From positions 1 to 64,000 of the forward strand of contig CAYVQU010000004.1 of assembly GCA_964453155.1 (NCBI GenBank): a DNA stretch of 64,000 bases, in the 5' to 3' direction. The notes under the pieces are model-generated. The model was not told where the DNA came from and made no database searches. It saw only the letters and a list, made by a program, of their open reading frames with translations. Position numbers and translations under genes: made by a program. Positions 41,848 to 49,768 of this stretch are shown piece by piece; position 1 is the first letter of the stretch; the number at the start of each line of letters is the position of its first letter. Source of the stretch: CAYVQU01 sp964453155. GTDB taxonomy: Bacteria > Chloroflexota > Anaerolineae > Anaerolineales > UBA11858.

Positions 41848-42771
41848 TCAAGCTGCCAGGATATTTCGGGCTATCTCCGAGTCGTTTTGGATTTGAGCAA
41901 TCAACTCATCAACGGTTGAGAAGCGTTGTTCGGCTCGGAGCCGGGCGACAAACTCCAACTCGATCGTCTGGCCGTAAATATCGGCTGAAAAATCAAAAAT
42001 GTGGGCTTCGACTCGGGGTGGGACAGGTTTGGATTCAAATGTGGGGCGGACACCGATATTCGTCACAGCACCATATGTTTTCCCTAGAATTTTCGTCCGA
42101 CAGGCATAAACCCCGGCCGTTGGAATGATTTTTTCAGCCCAAACGGACAAATTTGCAGTAGGGAAACCGATCGTTCGGCCGCGTTGATCACCAAATTCCA
42201 CCAGTCCTTGGACGGTGTAGTTTCGCCCCATCAGCTCAGCTGCTTCTTCCACCTGCCCTACTCCTAAAAGGAACCGAATCCGGCTGGAAGATATTATGCC
42301 GCTGTCATCTTCAATCGGGGGTGTTTGTACAACAGTGAACCCTAAAGCCGTGCCAATTTCCTTGAGTTTGGTGAAATTCCCTTTGCGGTTTTTACCCAAA
42401 GCAAAATCATACCCAACTTGTAAATGTTGAATGTTCAGGTGTTCGTGCAAATTTCCAACAAATTTCCGGGCAGAAGTATTGGCTACTTGGCGGTTGAACG
42501 GATGGGTAATGACGGTATCAACACCTAAATTTCCTAAAATCGCGGCTTTCTCATCTGCTGAAGTCAGATAATACGGGAAATTTTGCCCCCTCAAAATTGC
42601 GGCTGGGTGAGGAAAGAACGTAAGCACAACGGCCGGTAAACCCGCAGAGCGAGCTCCGGCCGTTAATGTGTGAATGATTTCTTGATGCCCCCGATGAACC
42701 CCATCAAATGAGCCAATTGTAAGCCAGACATCCTGGTGTTGGATGTCCTCCAAAGCGTGAAAATGTTGCAT
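41848..42771 (-). CDS. ribF: Bifunctional riboflavin kinase / FAD synthetase
   Basis: A 307-residue RibF that makes FMN and FAD. The N-terminal nucleotidyltransferase shows 'TIGSFDGVHRGHQEII' and 'LTFFPHPA'; 'GISSSRIR'-like 'IISSSRIRFLLGVGQVEEA' follows; the C-terminal kinase shows 'GFPTANLSVWAEKIIPTAGV' and 'TNIGVRPTFE'. It follows truB by 27 bases, the usual order in the nusA-infB cluster, and is the last gene before the thiamine operon. Confidence 0.95.
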   Translation of the reverse strand: MQHFHALEDIQHQDVWLTIGSFDGVHRGHQEIIHTLTAGARSAGLPAVVLTFFPHPAAILRGQNFPYYLTSADEKAAILGNLGVDTVITHPFNRQVANTSARKFVGNLHEHLNIQHLQVGYDFALGKNRKGNFTKLKEIGTALGFTVVQTPPIEDDSGIISSSRIRFLLGVGQVEEAAELMGRNYTVQGLVEFGDQRGRTIGFPTANLSVWAEKIIPTAGVYACRTKILGKTYGAVTNIGVRPTFESKPVPPRVEAHIFDFSADIYGQTIELEFVARLRAEQRFSTVDELIAQIQNDSEIARNILAA

Positions 42772-42798
42772 TCGATGATTTACTGCCCGTAGGCGTAA

Positions 42799-43755
42799 CT
42801 ACGATTGGAAGAAAACCTTTTTAGGTTGCCACTCGTCATCTTCTTCGACATACCGCATTACGGCAACCAGGTCGCCTTGTTCGGTGATGGCGCGCACCAG
42901 ACCCAGTTGTTCTTCTTCGGCATACGGGTGGTTAGCAGGATCGACCAACTCTTTGGCGTTTTCTCCCGCCGGGATGCGGTGCCCGTGGCGAACTTTCTCA
43001 ACCAGATCGTGGTTGAGTTCGATCCCGGGCCAATCAGCCAAAGCCTCAGCCGCGGGGATCAAGTAGCGATACCACTCACCAGCCAGGAAGGCGTCTTGCA
43101 GTTGGCGCAACGGAACCGCATCGCGTAAAGTAAAGCGACCGCTCTTGGTCCGGCGGAGACCGATCAGGTAAGCCCCGGTCCCTAAATCATCGCCCAAATC
43201 GTTAGCGAGGGAACGGACATAGGTGCCCGATGAGCAGTAGACATCGAGAACAGCTTCAGGGGGCGCCCATTCAAGTACGTCTAATTTGTAGACATTAATT
43301 TTTCGGGGTTTGAGTTCAACTTTCTCGCCTTTACGGGCATGTTCATAGGCCTTGCGACCTTTGACTTTGACCGCGGAGTAGGGTGGCGGTACTTGCTCGA
43401 TCTCGCCCTCATAATTCTTGATGATATCTTCGAACTGGGTTTCAGTAATATCTGCGATATTGGCTGATCGAACAACCCGGCCTTCAGCATCGTAAGTGTC
43501 GGTGGAGGTCCCAAGGCGAACTGTGGCCTGATAGCGTTTATCAGCGGCCGATACAAATTCGCTCAAACGAACAGCAGGGCCAATCAAAACAACTAATACA
43601 CCAGAAGCTCGCGGGTCTAAAGTACCAGTATGTCCGGCCCGGCGGATACCTGTTCCGCGCCGGATAATCTGAACTACATCATGAGAGGTTAATCCAACGG
43701 GTTTGTCAATTACCAAGACACCCGAAACAACATTTTTGAGGTGGTTTTGATCCAT
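42799..43755 (-). CDS. truB: tRNA pseudouridine-55 synthase TruB
   Basis: A 318-residue enzyme that makes pseudouridine 55 in tRNA. 'KPVGLTSHDVV' and 'HTGTLDPRASGVLVV' (catalytic Asp) are diagnostic, and 'PPPYSAVKVKGRKAYEHAR' follows. The ATG at 43755 has GGGGAG eight bases ahead and is preferred over 43797. A C-terminal extension after the catalytic domain is PUA-like. Confidence 0.94.
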   Translation of the reverse strand: MDQNHLKNVVSGVLVIDKPVGLTSHDVVQIIRRGTGIRRAGHTGTLDPRASGVLVVLIGPAVRLSEFVSAADKRYQATVRLGTSTDTYDAEGRVVRSANIADITETQFEDIIKNYEGEIEQVPPPYSAVKVKGRKAYEHARKGEKVELKPRKINVYKLDVLEWAPPEAVLDVYCSSGTYVRSLANDLGDDLGTGAYLIGLRRTKSGRFTLRDAVPLRQLQDAFLAGEWYRYLIPAAEALADWPGIELNHDLVEKVRHGHRIPAGENAKELVDPANHPYAEEEQLGLVRAITEQGDLVAVMRYVEEDDEWQPKKVFFQS

Positions 43756-43852
43756 ATTTTGATCTCCCCGGCGATTATTTGATTGATATCTATTCATATT
43801 TTACCCTAACAATTCTCCTGAATATTTCTATGTCAGAATTCTTACGTACTTT

Positions 43853-44812
43853 CTAATGTTTATTTCGCAAATAATGGCGGGTTGCGTCTAAAACTTGGAG
43901 TTGAACATCTTCAAGCTCACCTTCAATTTCTGCCCCAGAAGCTGGTTTATGGCCGCCACCGCCAAAACTGAAGGCAATTTTAGACACATCGTAGCCAGAG
44001 TGGGAGCGCCAGCTGATTTTGACGGTGCCATTGGCTTGTTCAACAAATATTAAAGCAATATCGACTTCCCGAATGGAAGACATGACGTTAATTAGGTCAG
44101 CATCATCACGTCCAGGGTAGCCAATTTTTTTCCGGTCTTCGAGGGTGAGTACTGTCCATAAAAGACCATCTTCGAGATTAAGATTGTTGATTCCCGCGCC
44201 CCAATAGCGGACAGATTTATACGTCCGATTGAGTAAAGCTTTTTGATAAAGGTCCGGGAGTTTACACCCCATTTCCATCAATTCGGCAGCCACCCGCAGG
44301 GTGTTCGGAGTCATATTATTGGTTCGAAATCCGAGGGTGTCGGTAATAACCCCAGTCAGGAGGGCCTCAGCTGATTCTGGGGTTATGGTGAAGCCTAATG
44401 CGGGGATCAATCCGACCAAAATTTCTGCGGTTGCAGGTGTTTGAGGGTAAACCAGGTTGATTTCACCGTAATTAAGGTTTGTAATGTGGTGGTCAATATT
44501 GATCGTGGGAACTTCATCACTTTGAAACACATTCCCCACTCGTTCGAGATCAGAACAATCGAGAACAATACTGATTTCGAAATCACTTTCCGATTTTCTT
44601 TTTACCCGCTCGCTGCCCACCAGATGGTGGAAGGAACTTGGAACGCCATCCTGCAGCACCATTTGGACTTCTTTGCCAGCGTGCTCTAAAGCTAGCCCCA
44701 ACCCTAATAGCGATCCGACCGCGTCACCATCAGGGCGCTGATGGGAAGTAATGATTATTTTCTGGTATTCTGAGAGGACCCTTTGGGCCGCATGGATCAG
44801 GCTTGCTTTCAT
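43853..44812 (-). CDS. nrnA: DHH-family bifunctional oligoribonuclease / PAP phosphatase
   Basis: A 319-residue DHH-DHHA1 protein. 'TSHQRPDGDAVGSLLGLGLA' and 'INIDHHITN' hold the metal-binding Asp and His residues; 'FGGGGHKPASGAEI' is the DHHA1 motif. NrnA degrades nano-RNAs and removes phosphate from pAp. Starts 2 bases after the rbfA stop. In Firmicutes and others nrnA commonly lies between rbfA and truB, which supports the call. Confidence 0.92.
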   Translation of the reverse strand: MKASLIHAAQRVLSEYQKIIITSHQRPDGDAVGSLLGLGLALEHAGKEVQMVLQDGVPSSFHHLVGSERVKRKSESDFEISIVLDCSDLERVGNVFQSDEVPTINIDHHITNLNYGEINLVYPQTPATAEILVGLIPALGFTITPESAEALLTGVITDTLGFRTNNMTPNTLRVAAELMEMGCKLPDLYQKALLNRTYKSVRYWGAGINNLNLEDGLLWTVLTLEDRKKIGYPGRDDADLINVMSSIREVDIALIFVEQANGTVKISWRSHSGYDVSKIAFSFGGGGHKPASGAEIEGELEDVQLQVLDATRHYLRNKH

Positions 44813-44814
44813 GA

Positions 44815-45195
44815 TCAGGTTTGATCCTCAGGTGGGGGAGTGCGGTCACTGCCATCTTCAAGTGAATCCAACAACTTATCGATGTAATCGGCCTGTTCGG
44901 GATGGGCGTCCCAATAAAACCGTAAGCGCGGAAAATGACGCAACTGGATTCGTTGCGCTAACTCACGCCGTAGAAACCCACTGGCATGATCTAAACCCGC
45001 TAATATTTCCTCTGAGGCTGCAATACCTTCCAAGGATGAAACATAGATGTTAGCAAAGGCTAATTCGCGATCCACCCGCACCTCGGTAATCGAAACGGCA
45101 TTGAGACGCGGATCAGAAACTTCCATGAGCAAGATCGTCGAAAGCTCCTCAAAAATTCGGTCTCCAATTCGTTCAGCCCGCATTTTCGAAACCAT
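44815..45195 (-). CDS. rbfA: Ribosome-binding factor A
   Basis: A 126-residue KH-like protein needed for 16S rRNA 5'-end maturation. 'MRAERIGDRIFEELSTILLM', 'VSDPRLNAVSITEVRVDREL' and 'ANIYVSSLEG' are typical. GGGAG lies seven bases before the ATG. 89 bases follow infB, containing the hairpin at 45242-45279. Confidence 0.93.
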   Translation of the reverse strand: MVSKMRAERIGDRIFEELSTILLMEVSDPRLNAVSITEVRVDRELAFANIYVSSLEGIAASEEILAGLDHASGFLRRELAQRIQLRHFPRLRFYWDAHPEQADYIDKLLDSLEDGSDRTPPPEDQT

Positions 45196-45241
45196 GTTTT
45201 ACTCCCAAATTTCCCCTAAATGTGTTACCGTAATTCTCTTT

Positions 45242-45279
45242 CTTTCCAGCGCCATCCCGGGAAGAATGGAACTGGAAAG
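45242..45279 (-). other. Hairpin between infB and rbfA
   Basis: CTTTCCAG (45242-45249) pairs with CTGGAAAG (45272-45279), and CCAT (45252-45255) with ATGG (45266-45269). No T-run follows in the direction of transcription, so it may be an mRNA stability or processing element rather than a terminator. Confidence 0.45.
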
Positions 45280-45284
45280 CATTA

Positions 45285-47078
45285 TTATATTATCTCTACT
45301 GTTTCAACAACGAAGCATTCCAGGAAGTCGCCTTCTTCAAAGCTGTTGAAGTTGCGTACGCCGACCCCGCATTCAAAGCCCTGCCGAACCTCACGCACAT
45401 CTTCTTGATGGCGTTTGAGTGAAGCCACATCGCCTTCAAAGATCGCTTCTTTTTTGCGTACTACCCGCATCTGACCATTTCGGCGGAGTTCGCCCTCAAT
45501 TACGCGGCAGCCAGCCACCTGTCCGAGCCGGGAAGCCTTGAAAACGGCCAATACTTCCGCGCGCCCCACAACAACCTGACGTTCTTCCGGTTCGAGCAGA
45601 CCTTTGAGGGCCTTCTCAATATCCTCAGTCAGCCGGTAAATGATGTTGTAAGTGCGGATCGAAATTCCTTCATTATCAGCCATTCGCTGGGCGGGCCCAT
45701 CGGCATTGACATTGAAACCGACAACTACTGCGGCAGAAGCGGAGGCCAACATGATGTCGCTTTCGCTGATATTGCCGGTATCGGCATGCAAAATGTTGAC
45801 GCCAATTTCGCCTACGCCCAGTTCTTCAACTGATGAAATGATCGGTTCCAGCGAGCCCTGGACATCGGCTTTGATGACCAGTCGTAATTCTTTGGTCTCG
45901 CCTGATTGGAACCGCTCGAAGATTTGCTCAAGGGTGATGGCCTTTTTCTTAGCCATTTCTTGTTGCTCAGACTCGATCAATCGTTCTTTAATGATGTCGC
46001 GGGCATCTCTTTCTTTCTTGACGATCGTAAATAAATCACCTGCGGCCGGAACTTCATTCAAGCCCATCACCGATACTGGCATCGCCGGTCCCGCGGCCTT
46101 AGTGGGGCGGCGGCGATGATCGAACATGCCTTTAACTTTGCCGTAGGAAGTTCCCGCAATGACCACGTTGCCAGTTTTAAGGGTTCCGTTTTGGACGAGA
46201 AGGGTGGTCATTACACCCCGACCACGCTCAATTTTAGCCTCGATAACCGTGCCAAAAACCTGTCCTTTGGGGTTCGCTAAAATTTCCATATCGCCAGCAA
46301 TCAACAGAATGGCCTCGAGAAGATCATCTAAACCTTCTTTATTGATCGCAGATAAGGGCACAATGATCGTATCGCCGTCCCATTCGTCGGGAACCAGGCC
46401 GATTTCAGCGAGTTGTTGCTTGACTCGCTCGGGATCGGCATTATTCCGGTCCATTTTATTCATGGCCACAATCATCGGTACCTGGGCGGCTTTGCAGTGG
46501 GCAATGGCTTCCTTGGTTTGAGGCATCACTCCATCGTCAGCGGCGACCACCAAGACAACAATGTCGGCTCCCTGAGCCCCGCGGGCCCGCATGGCGGAAA
46601 AAGCCGCGTGGCCGGGGGTGTCAAGAAACGTAATGGTCTGGTTGTCTTTTTGGACCTGGTAGGCACCAATGTGCTGGGTAATACCACCAGCTTCGCCAGC
46701 TTGTACGTTGGTTTCACGAATGGCGTCCAAAAGAGTGGTCTTGCCATGATCAACATGACCCAAAATCGTGATAACTGGCGGCCGGGAAACCAGATCAGCG
46801 GTTCGTTCACGGGCGATTAGTTGACGCCACAGCGGAATTTCCCCATCATCTTCGGGGGCGAGGGTGTCATATGTTTTGAGGATAACCTCGTAGCCAAACT
46901 CCGAAGCCACAATGGAGGCGGTATCAAAGTCAATCTGCTGATTGATATTTGCCATGACACCATTGGCCATCAAATTCTTGATGACGTCAATGGGGCTGGC
47001 CTTTAATTCTTCTGAGAGTTCACGAACTGTGATGCTGCCAGTTAATTCGATGCTTTTTGTATTTCCGTTATCACTCAT
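45285..47078 (-). CDS. infB: Translation initiation factor IF-2 (short form)
   Basis: A 597-residue IF-2 that brings fMet-tRNA to the 30S subunit. An IF2_N domain ('TVRELSEELKASPIDVIKNL') is followed at once by the GTPase: 'ILGHVDHGKTTLLD' (G1), 'FLDTPGHAAFSAMRARG' (G3), 'VAMNKMD' (G4), then domains II-IV with 'CRVIEGELRRNGQMRVVRK'. The long variable N-terminal region of proteobacterial IF-2 is absent. The start overlaps ylxR by 8 bases. Confidence 0.97.
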   Translation of the reverse strand: MSDNGNTKSIELTGSITVRELSEELKASPIDVIKNLMANGVMANINQQIDFDTASIVASEFGYEVILKTYDTLAPEDDGEIPLWRQLIARERTADLVSRPPVITILGHVDHGKTTLLDAIRETNVQAGEAGGITQHIGAYQVQKDNQTITFLDTPGHAAFSAMRARGAQGADIVVLVVAADDGVMPQTKEAIAHCKAAQVPMIVAMNKMDRNNADPERVKQQLAEIGLVPDEWDGDTIIVPLSAINKEGLDDLLEAILLIAGDMEILANPKGQVFGTVIEAKIERGRGVMTTLLVQNGTLKTGNVVIAGTSYGKVKGMFDHRRRPTKAAGPAMPVSVMGLNEVPAAGDLFTIVKKERDARDIIKERLIESEQQEMAKKKAITLEQIFERFQSGETKELRLVIKADVQGSLEPIISSVEELGVGEIGVNILHADTGNISESDIMLASASAAVVVGFNVNADGPAQRMADNEGISIRTYNIIYRLTEDIEKALKGLLEPEERQVVVGRAEVLAVFKASRLGQVAGCRVIEGELRRNGQMRVVRKKEAIFEGDVASLKRHQEDVREVRQGFECGVGVRNFNSFEEGDFLECFVVETVEII

Positions 47079-47388
47079 TTTGTTCTCCCGGCACAGGATT
47101 ATCCGATTCGGTCAAGGTAGTCATAAAAGTTGTTAGCCGTTCACGATCAGCGGCGGTAAATGTAACCCTTAATGCGTTTGCCAGTGCGCCTTTCAGTCCA
47201 TTTTCCCAACAGGCGAGGTTTTCATGAAGATACGCTCCCCGCCCTGCCAGCTTTCCGCTGGGGTCGACTTGTACACCTTCGGTTGTGCGTACAATCCGGA
47301 TCAAGCCTCGTTTCGACTGGACGGTGCGACAACCAACACACGTTCGTTGGGGAATATGTTTTCTTTTGCGCTTTGTCTTCTTCGTCAC
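47071..47388 (-). CDS. rnpM: YlxR/RnpM family RNA-binding protein
   Basis: A 105-residue DUF448 protein: 'RTCVGCRTVQSKRGLIRIVR' and 'DPSGKLAGRGAYLHENLACW' are the family hallmarks. In Bacillus the homologue binds RNase P RNA. The start appears to be GTG at 47388; the N-terminus is very basic (KKTKRKRKH). It overlaps infB by 8 bases, the canonical order nusA-ylxR-infB. Confidence 0.9.
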   Translation of the reverse strand: MTKKTKRKRKHIPQRTCVGCRTVQSKRGLIRIVRTTEGVQVDPSGKLAGRGAYLHENLACWENGLKGALANALRVTFTAADRERLTTFMTTLTESDNPVPGEQNE

Positions 47389-47543
47389 CGGCTACTATGT
47401 TACTTACTTGCTGACAAAATAATCCGAAACCGCATTTAGTCAGCAATCATATTTTTGTGAATTTGTAAAACTTCTAACTAGTTGCAGTTGGGCAAAAAAC
47501 TTAGATCAAAAATCAAATTCCCTGCCCAACCACTTAAGTCAAT

Positions 47544-47628
47544 TCTGGTGGAACGCAAATTTCGGTTTCGACGGTGATTTGATTCAAACCATCATCCGAA
47601 ATTTGTAGTTGTTGTGCGGAAAACCAGA
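47544..47628 (-). other. Structured spacer between nusA and ylxR
   Basis: The 280 bases between nusA and ylxR hold three nested pairings: TCTGGT (47544-47549) with ACCAGA (47623-47628), AAATTTCGG (47557-47565) with CCGAAATTT (47596-47604), and GGTGATTTG (47573-47581) with CAAACCATC (47585-47593, one mismatch and one G-U). A further pair GTTGGGCA/TGCCCAAC lies at about 47485-47530. No reading frame of note. Could be a leader RNA that separates nusA output from ylxR-infB. Confidence 0.5.
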
Positions 47629-47668
47629 CTGATTTATTGATCCTGATTAAACCGCATAACACCAACAC

Positions 47669-49618
47669 CTAGAAGTCCCAATCATCTTCCCATTCTTCAA
47701 AACCATCACCACTGTCGCGTTTGCGCTTCTTGCGGTAAATGGTGACATCCTGATCGGGATCGTACTCGACATCGACGAATTTCTTGCGTCGTTTTTTCTT
47801 GGATTTCTGATCGCCGGTGTCTTTCTCATCCTCCGGCAGATCGAGCATTTCGGGTTTGAGTTTGAAGATTTCCTCCAGGGAGGCGGGTAATTCTTCTTCA
47901 TCTTCTTCACCCTCAGGTTTGGCAGGTTCTGGTACCTGTTCCGCCTCAACAACTTCGGCCGCCTCAGCTTTAACTGGGGCCACAGGTTCTTCAGCTTCGG
48001 GTTTTTCGACTGCTTCAACCGCTTCTGGTGTTTCTGCAACCTCCTCGGCTGCTTCAACTTCTGGAGCTTCTTCAGCGGTTGGCTCAACTTCGGGTTCGGG
48101 CTCAGGTTCAGGTTCCGGTAAGGTTGCGGTGAGGGCCTCGAAGGCTTCTTTGATGTTTTCAATGGTTTTGTCGCCGATCCCATCTAAATCAGTGATTTTG
48201 CTGGAATCGAAGAAAACCTGGACCATCAAATCGCCAACAGTGAAGTATTCGGCCTCTTCCAGAGCCGCGTTGACTTTCTTGGTCAACCCCAAAATGAGAA
48301 CTGGGAGATCCGCGGCCGCTTCGGGAACGGCATCTTGGGCAGCCTGCAGTCGTTGTTCGTACTCTTCCTTAATGATCTGACGGCGTTGGATCACACCATG
48401 CTCTACCCGATCGACAAAGCTACCCATCAGGTGATATTCTTCCGGCGTGATTGGGCGGCCTTCAGATTTCTTAGCCATAATCGTTTCGATCTGCGGAATG
48501 ATATCTTCTTCCTGGCGTTTAAAAATCCGGTATTCTTCATTGCTCTGCAGTTTGAACAGAAGCTCAGAGGCCGCTTCGGGCAGGCTCTTGATGTCGATTC
48601 GCCAGCCAGTGAGTTTGGCGGCCAAACGTGCGTTTTGGCCATCGCGACCGATTGCCAAGCTAAGTTGGTCTTCGGGGACGACAACAGTAGCCGTTTTTGG
48701 ACCACTCAAGTTTTCATCTAAATAAACGCCAGTGACGCGCGCCGGGCTGAGGGCTTTGGCGATGTAAGCCGATGGGTCAGGATTCCATTCGATGACGTCA
48801 ATTTTTTCGTCGTTGAGTTCGCGGACAATTGTTTGAATGCGAACCCCGCGAATTCCCACGCAAGCCCCAACGGGGTCCACTCCAGGTTGGAGGGCCGCGA
48901 CGGCGACTTTCGAACGGTAGCCAGGCTCGCGCGAAATCGAGCGAATTTCGACCATCCCATGATAAATTTCGGGAACTTCATTTTCGAGCAAGCGCCGCAA
49001 GAAATCACGGTGGGCCCGGGACAGAATTATTTGAGGGCCGCGCGGCGTAGACTTGATTTCGAGCAGCAAGGCCCGAATGCGGTCGTGAACGCGGAAAAAT
49101 TCGCGCGGGATTTGTTGATTGCGCGGCATAATGCCTTCGGCTTTGAGTTCTAGACCCAAATTGACCCCTTTGACATTAATGGCCTGCACAATCCCATTGA
49201 CGATTTCGCCAACCTGTTTTTCATAGTAACCAAATTGAGCATCCCGTTCGGCTTCCCGAATCCGTTGCTGGATGACCTGACGCGCGGTTTGGGCTGCCAC
49301 CCGGCCAAAATTTTTCGGCGTGCTCTCAACAATGACCATACTACCGATCTCGGTGGTCGGATCGACTTGTTTGGCTGCGGGCAAGGCTACTTCAGTGCGC
49401 TCGTCCTGCACATCTTCAACGACTTCTTTTTCGGCAAAGATAGCGACCTGACCATTGTCGGGGTTAATTTTGGCTTCTACATGTTGGGCATTTGAAGCGT
49501 TTACTGAGCGGCGATAAGCCGAAACCATGGCCGCTTCGATGGCTTCAACCACCACTGTTTTAGGAAGACCGCGGTCTTCTAATACCTCATTTAAGGCTAA
49601 TGCAAAATCGTTCTTCAT
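47669..49618 (-). CDS. nusA: Transcription factor NusA with long acidic tail
   Basis: A 649-residue NusA. 'MKNDFALALNEVLEDRGLPK' begins the RNA-polymerase-binding domain; an S1 domain, then KH1 and KH2 ('CVGIRGVRIQTIVRELNDEK', 'LAIGRDGQNARLAAKLTGW') follow. Around residues 455-505 a helix-hairpin-helix-like segment ('ITDLDGIGDKTIENIKEAF') is seen. The last 140 residues are almost only Glu, Ala, Pro and Val, followed by a Lys/Arg-rich block and an acidic end. GGAGAA precedes the ATG. rimP, normally just upstream, is missing. Confidence 0.95.
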   Translation of the reverse strand: MKNDFALALNEVLEDRGLPKTVVVEAIEAAMVSAYRRSVNASNAQHVEAKINPDNGQVAIFAEKEVVEDVQDERTEVALPAAKQVDPTTEIGSMVIVESTPKNFGRVAAQTARQVIQQRIREAERDAQFGYYEKQVGEIVNGIVQAINVKGVNLGLELKAEGIMPRNQQIPREFFRVHDRIRALLLEIKSTPRGPQIILSRAHRDFLRRLLENEVPEIYHGMVEIRSISREPGYRSKVAVAALQPGVDPVGACVGIRGVRIQTIVRELNDEKIDVIEWNPDPSAYIAKALSPARVTGVYLDENLSGPKTATVVVPEDQLSLAIGRDGQNARLAAKLTGWRIDIKSLPEAASELLFKLQSNEEYRIFKRQEEDIIPQIETIMAKKSEGRPITPEEYHLMGSFVDRVEHGVIQRRQIIKEEYEQRLQAAQDAVPEAAADLPVLILGLTKKVNAALEEAEYFTVGDLMVQVFFDSSKITDLDGIGDKTIENIKEAFEALTATLPEPEPEPEPEVEPTAEEAPEVEAAEEVAETPEAVEAVEKPEAEEPVAPVKAEAAEVVEAEQVPEPAKPEGEEDEEELPASLEEIFKLKPEMLDLPEDEKDTGDQKSKKKRRKKFVDVEYDPDQDVTIYRKKRKRDSGDGFEEWEDDWDF

Positions 49619-49648
49619 TACTTAGTTCTCCATACAAATCAAACGCGT

Positions 49649-49766
49649 GGGTGGAAGTGGTCCCCAGACACAAAGAAAAGTGGGGGTTGCCCACTTCTCC
49701 GACGGAACCAAGATTGCTTCCACCCTAAGCGCTGGTGATTGTAGCATGGATCATTTTCCATGACAA
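49649..49766 (-). promoter_or_regulatory. nusA promoter and structured leader
   Basis: Promoter on the minus strand: TTGTCA (complement of 49761-49766), 17 bases, TACAAT (complement of 49738-49743). The leader folds with GGGTGGAAG (complement of 49717-49725) pairing to CTTCCACCC (complement of 49649-49657) and, inside, AAGTGGG pairing to CCCACTT (49678-49696). Confidence 0.7.
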
Positions 49767-49768
49767 GG

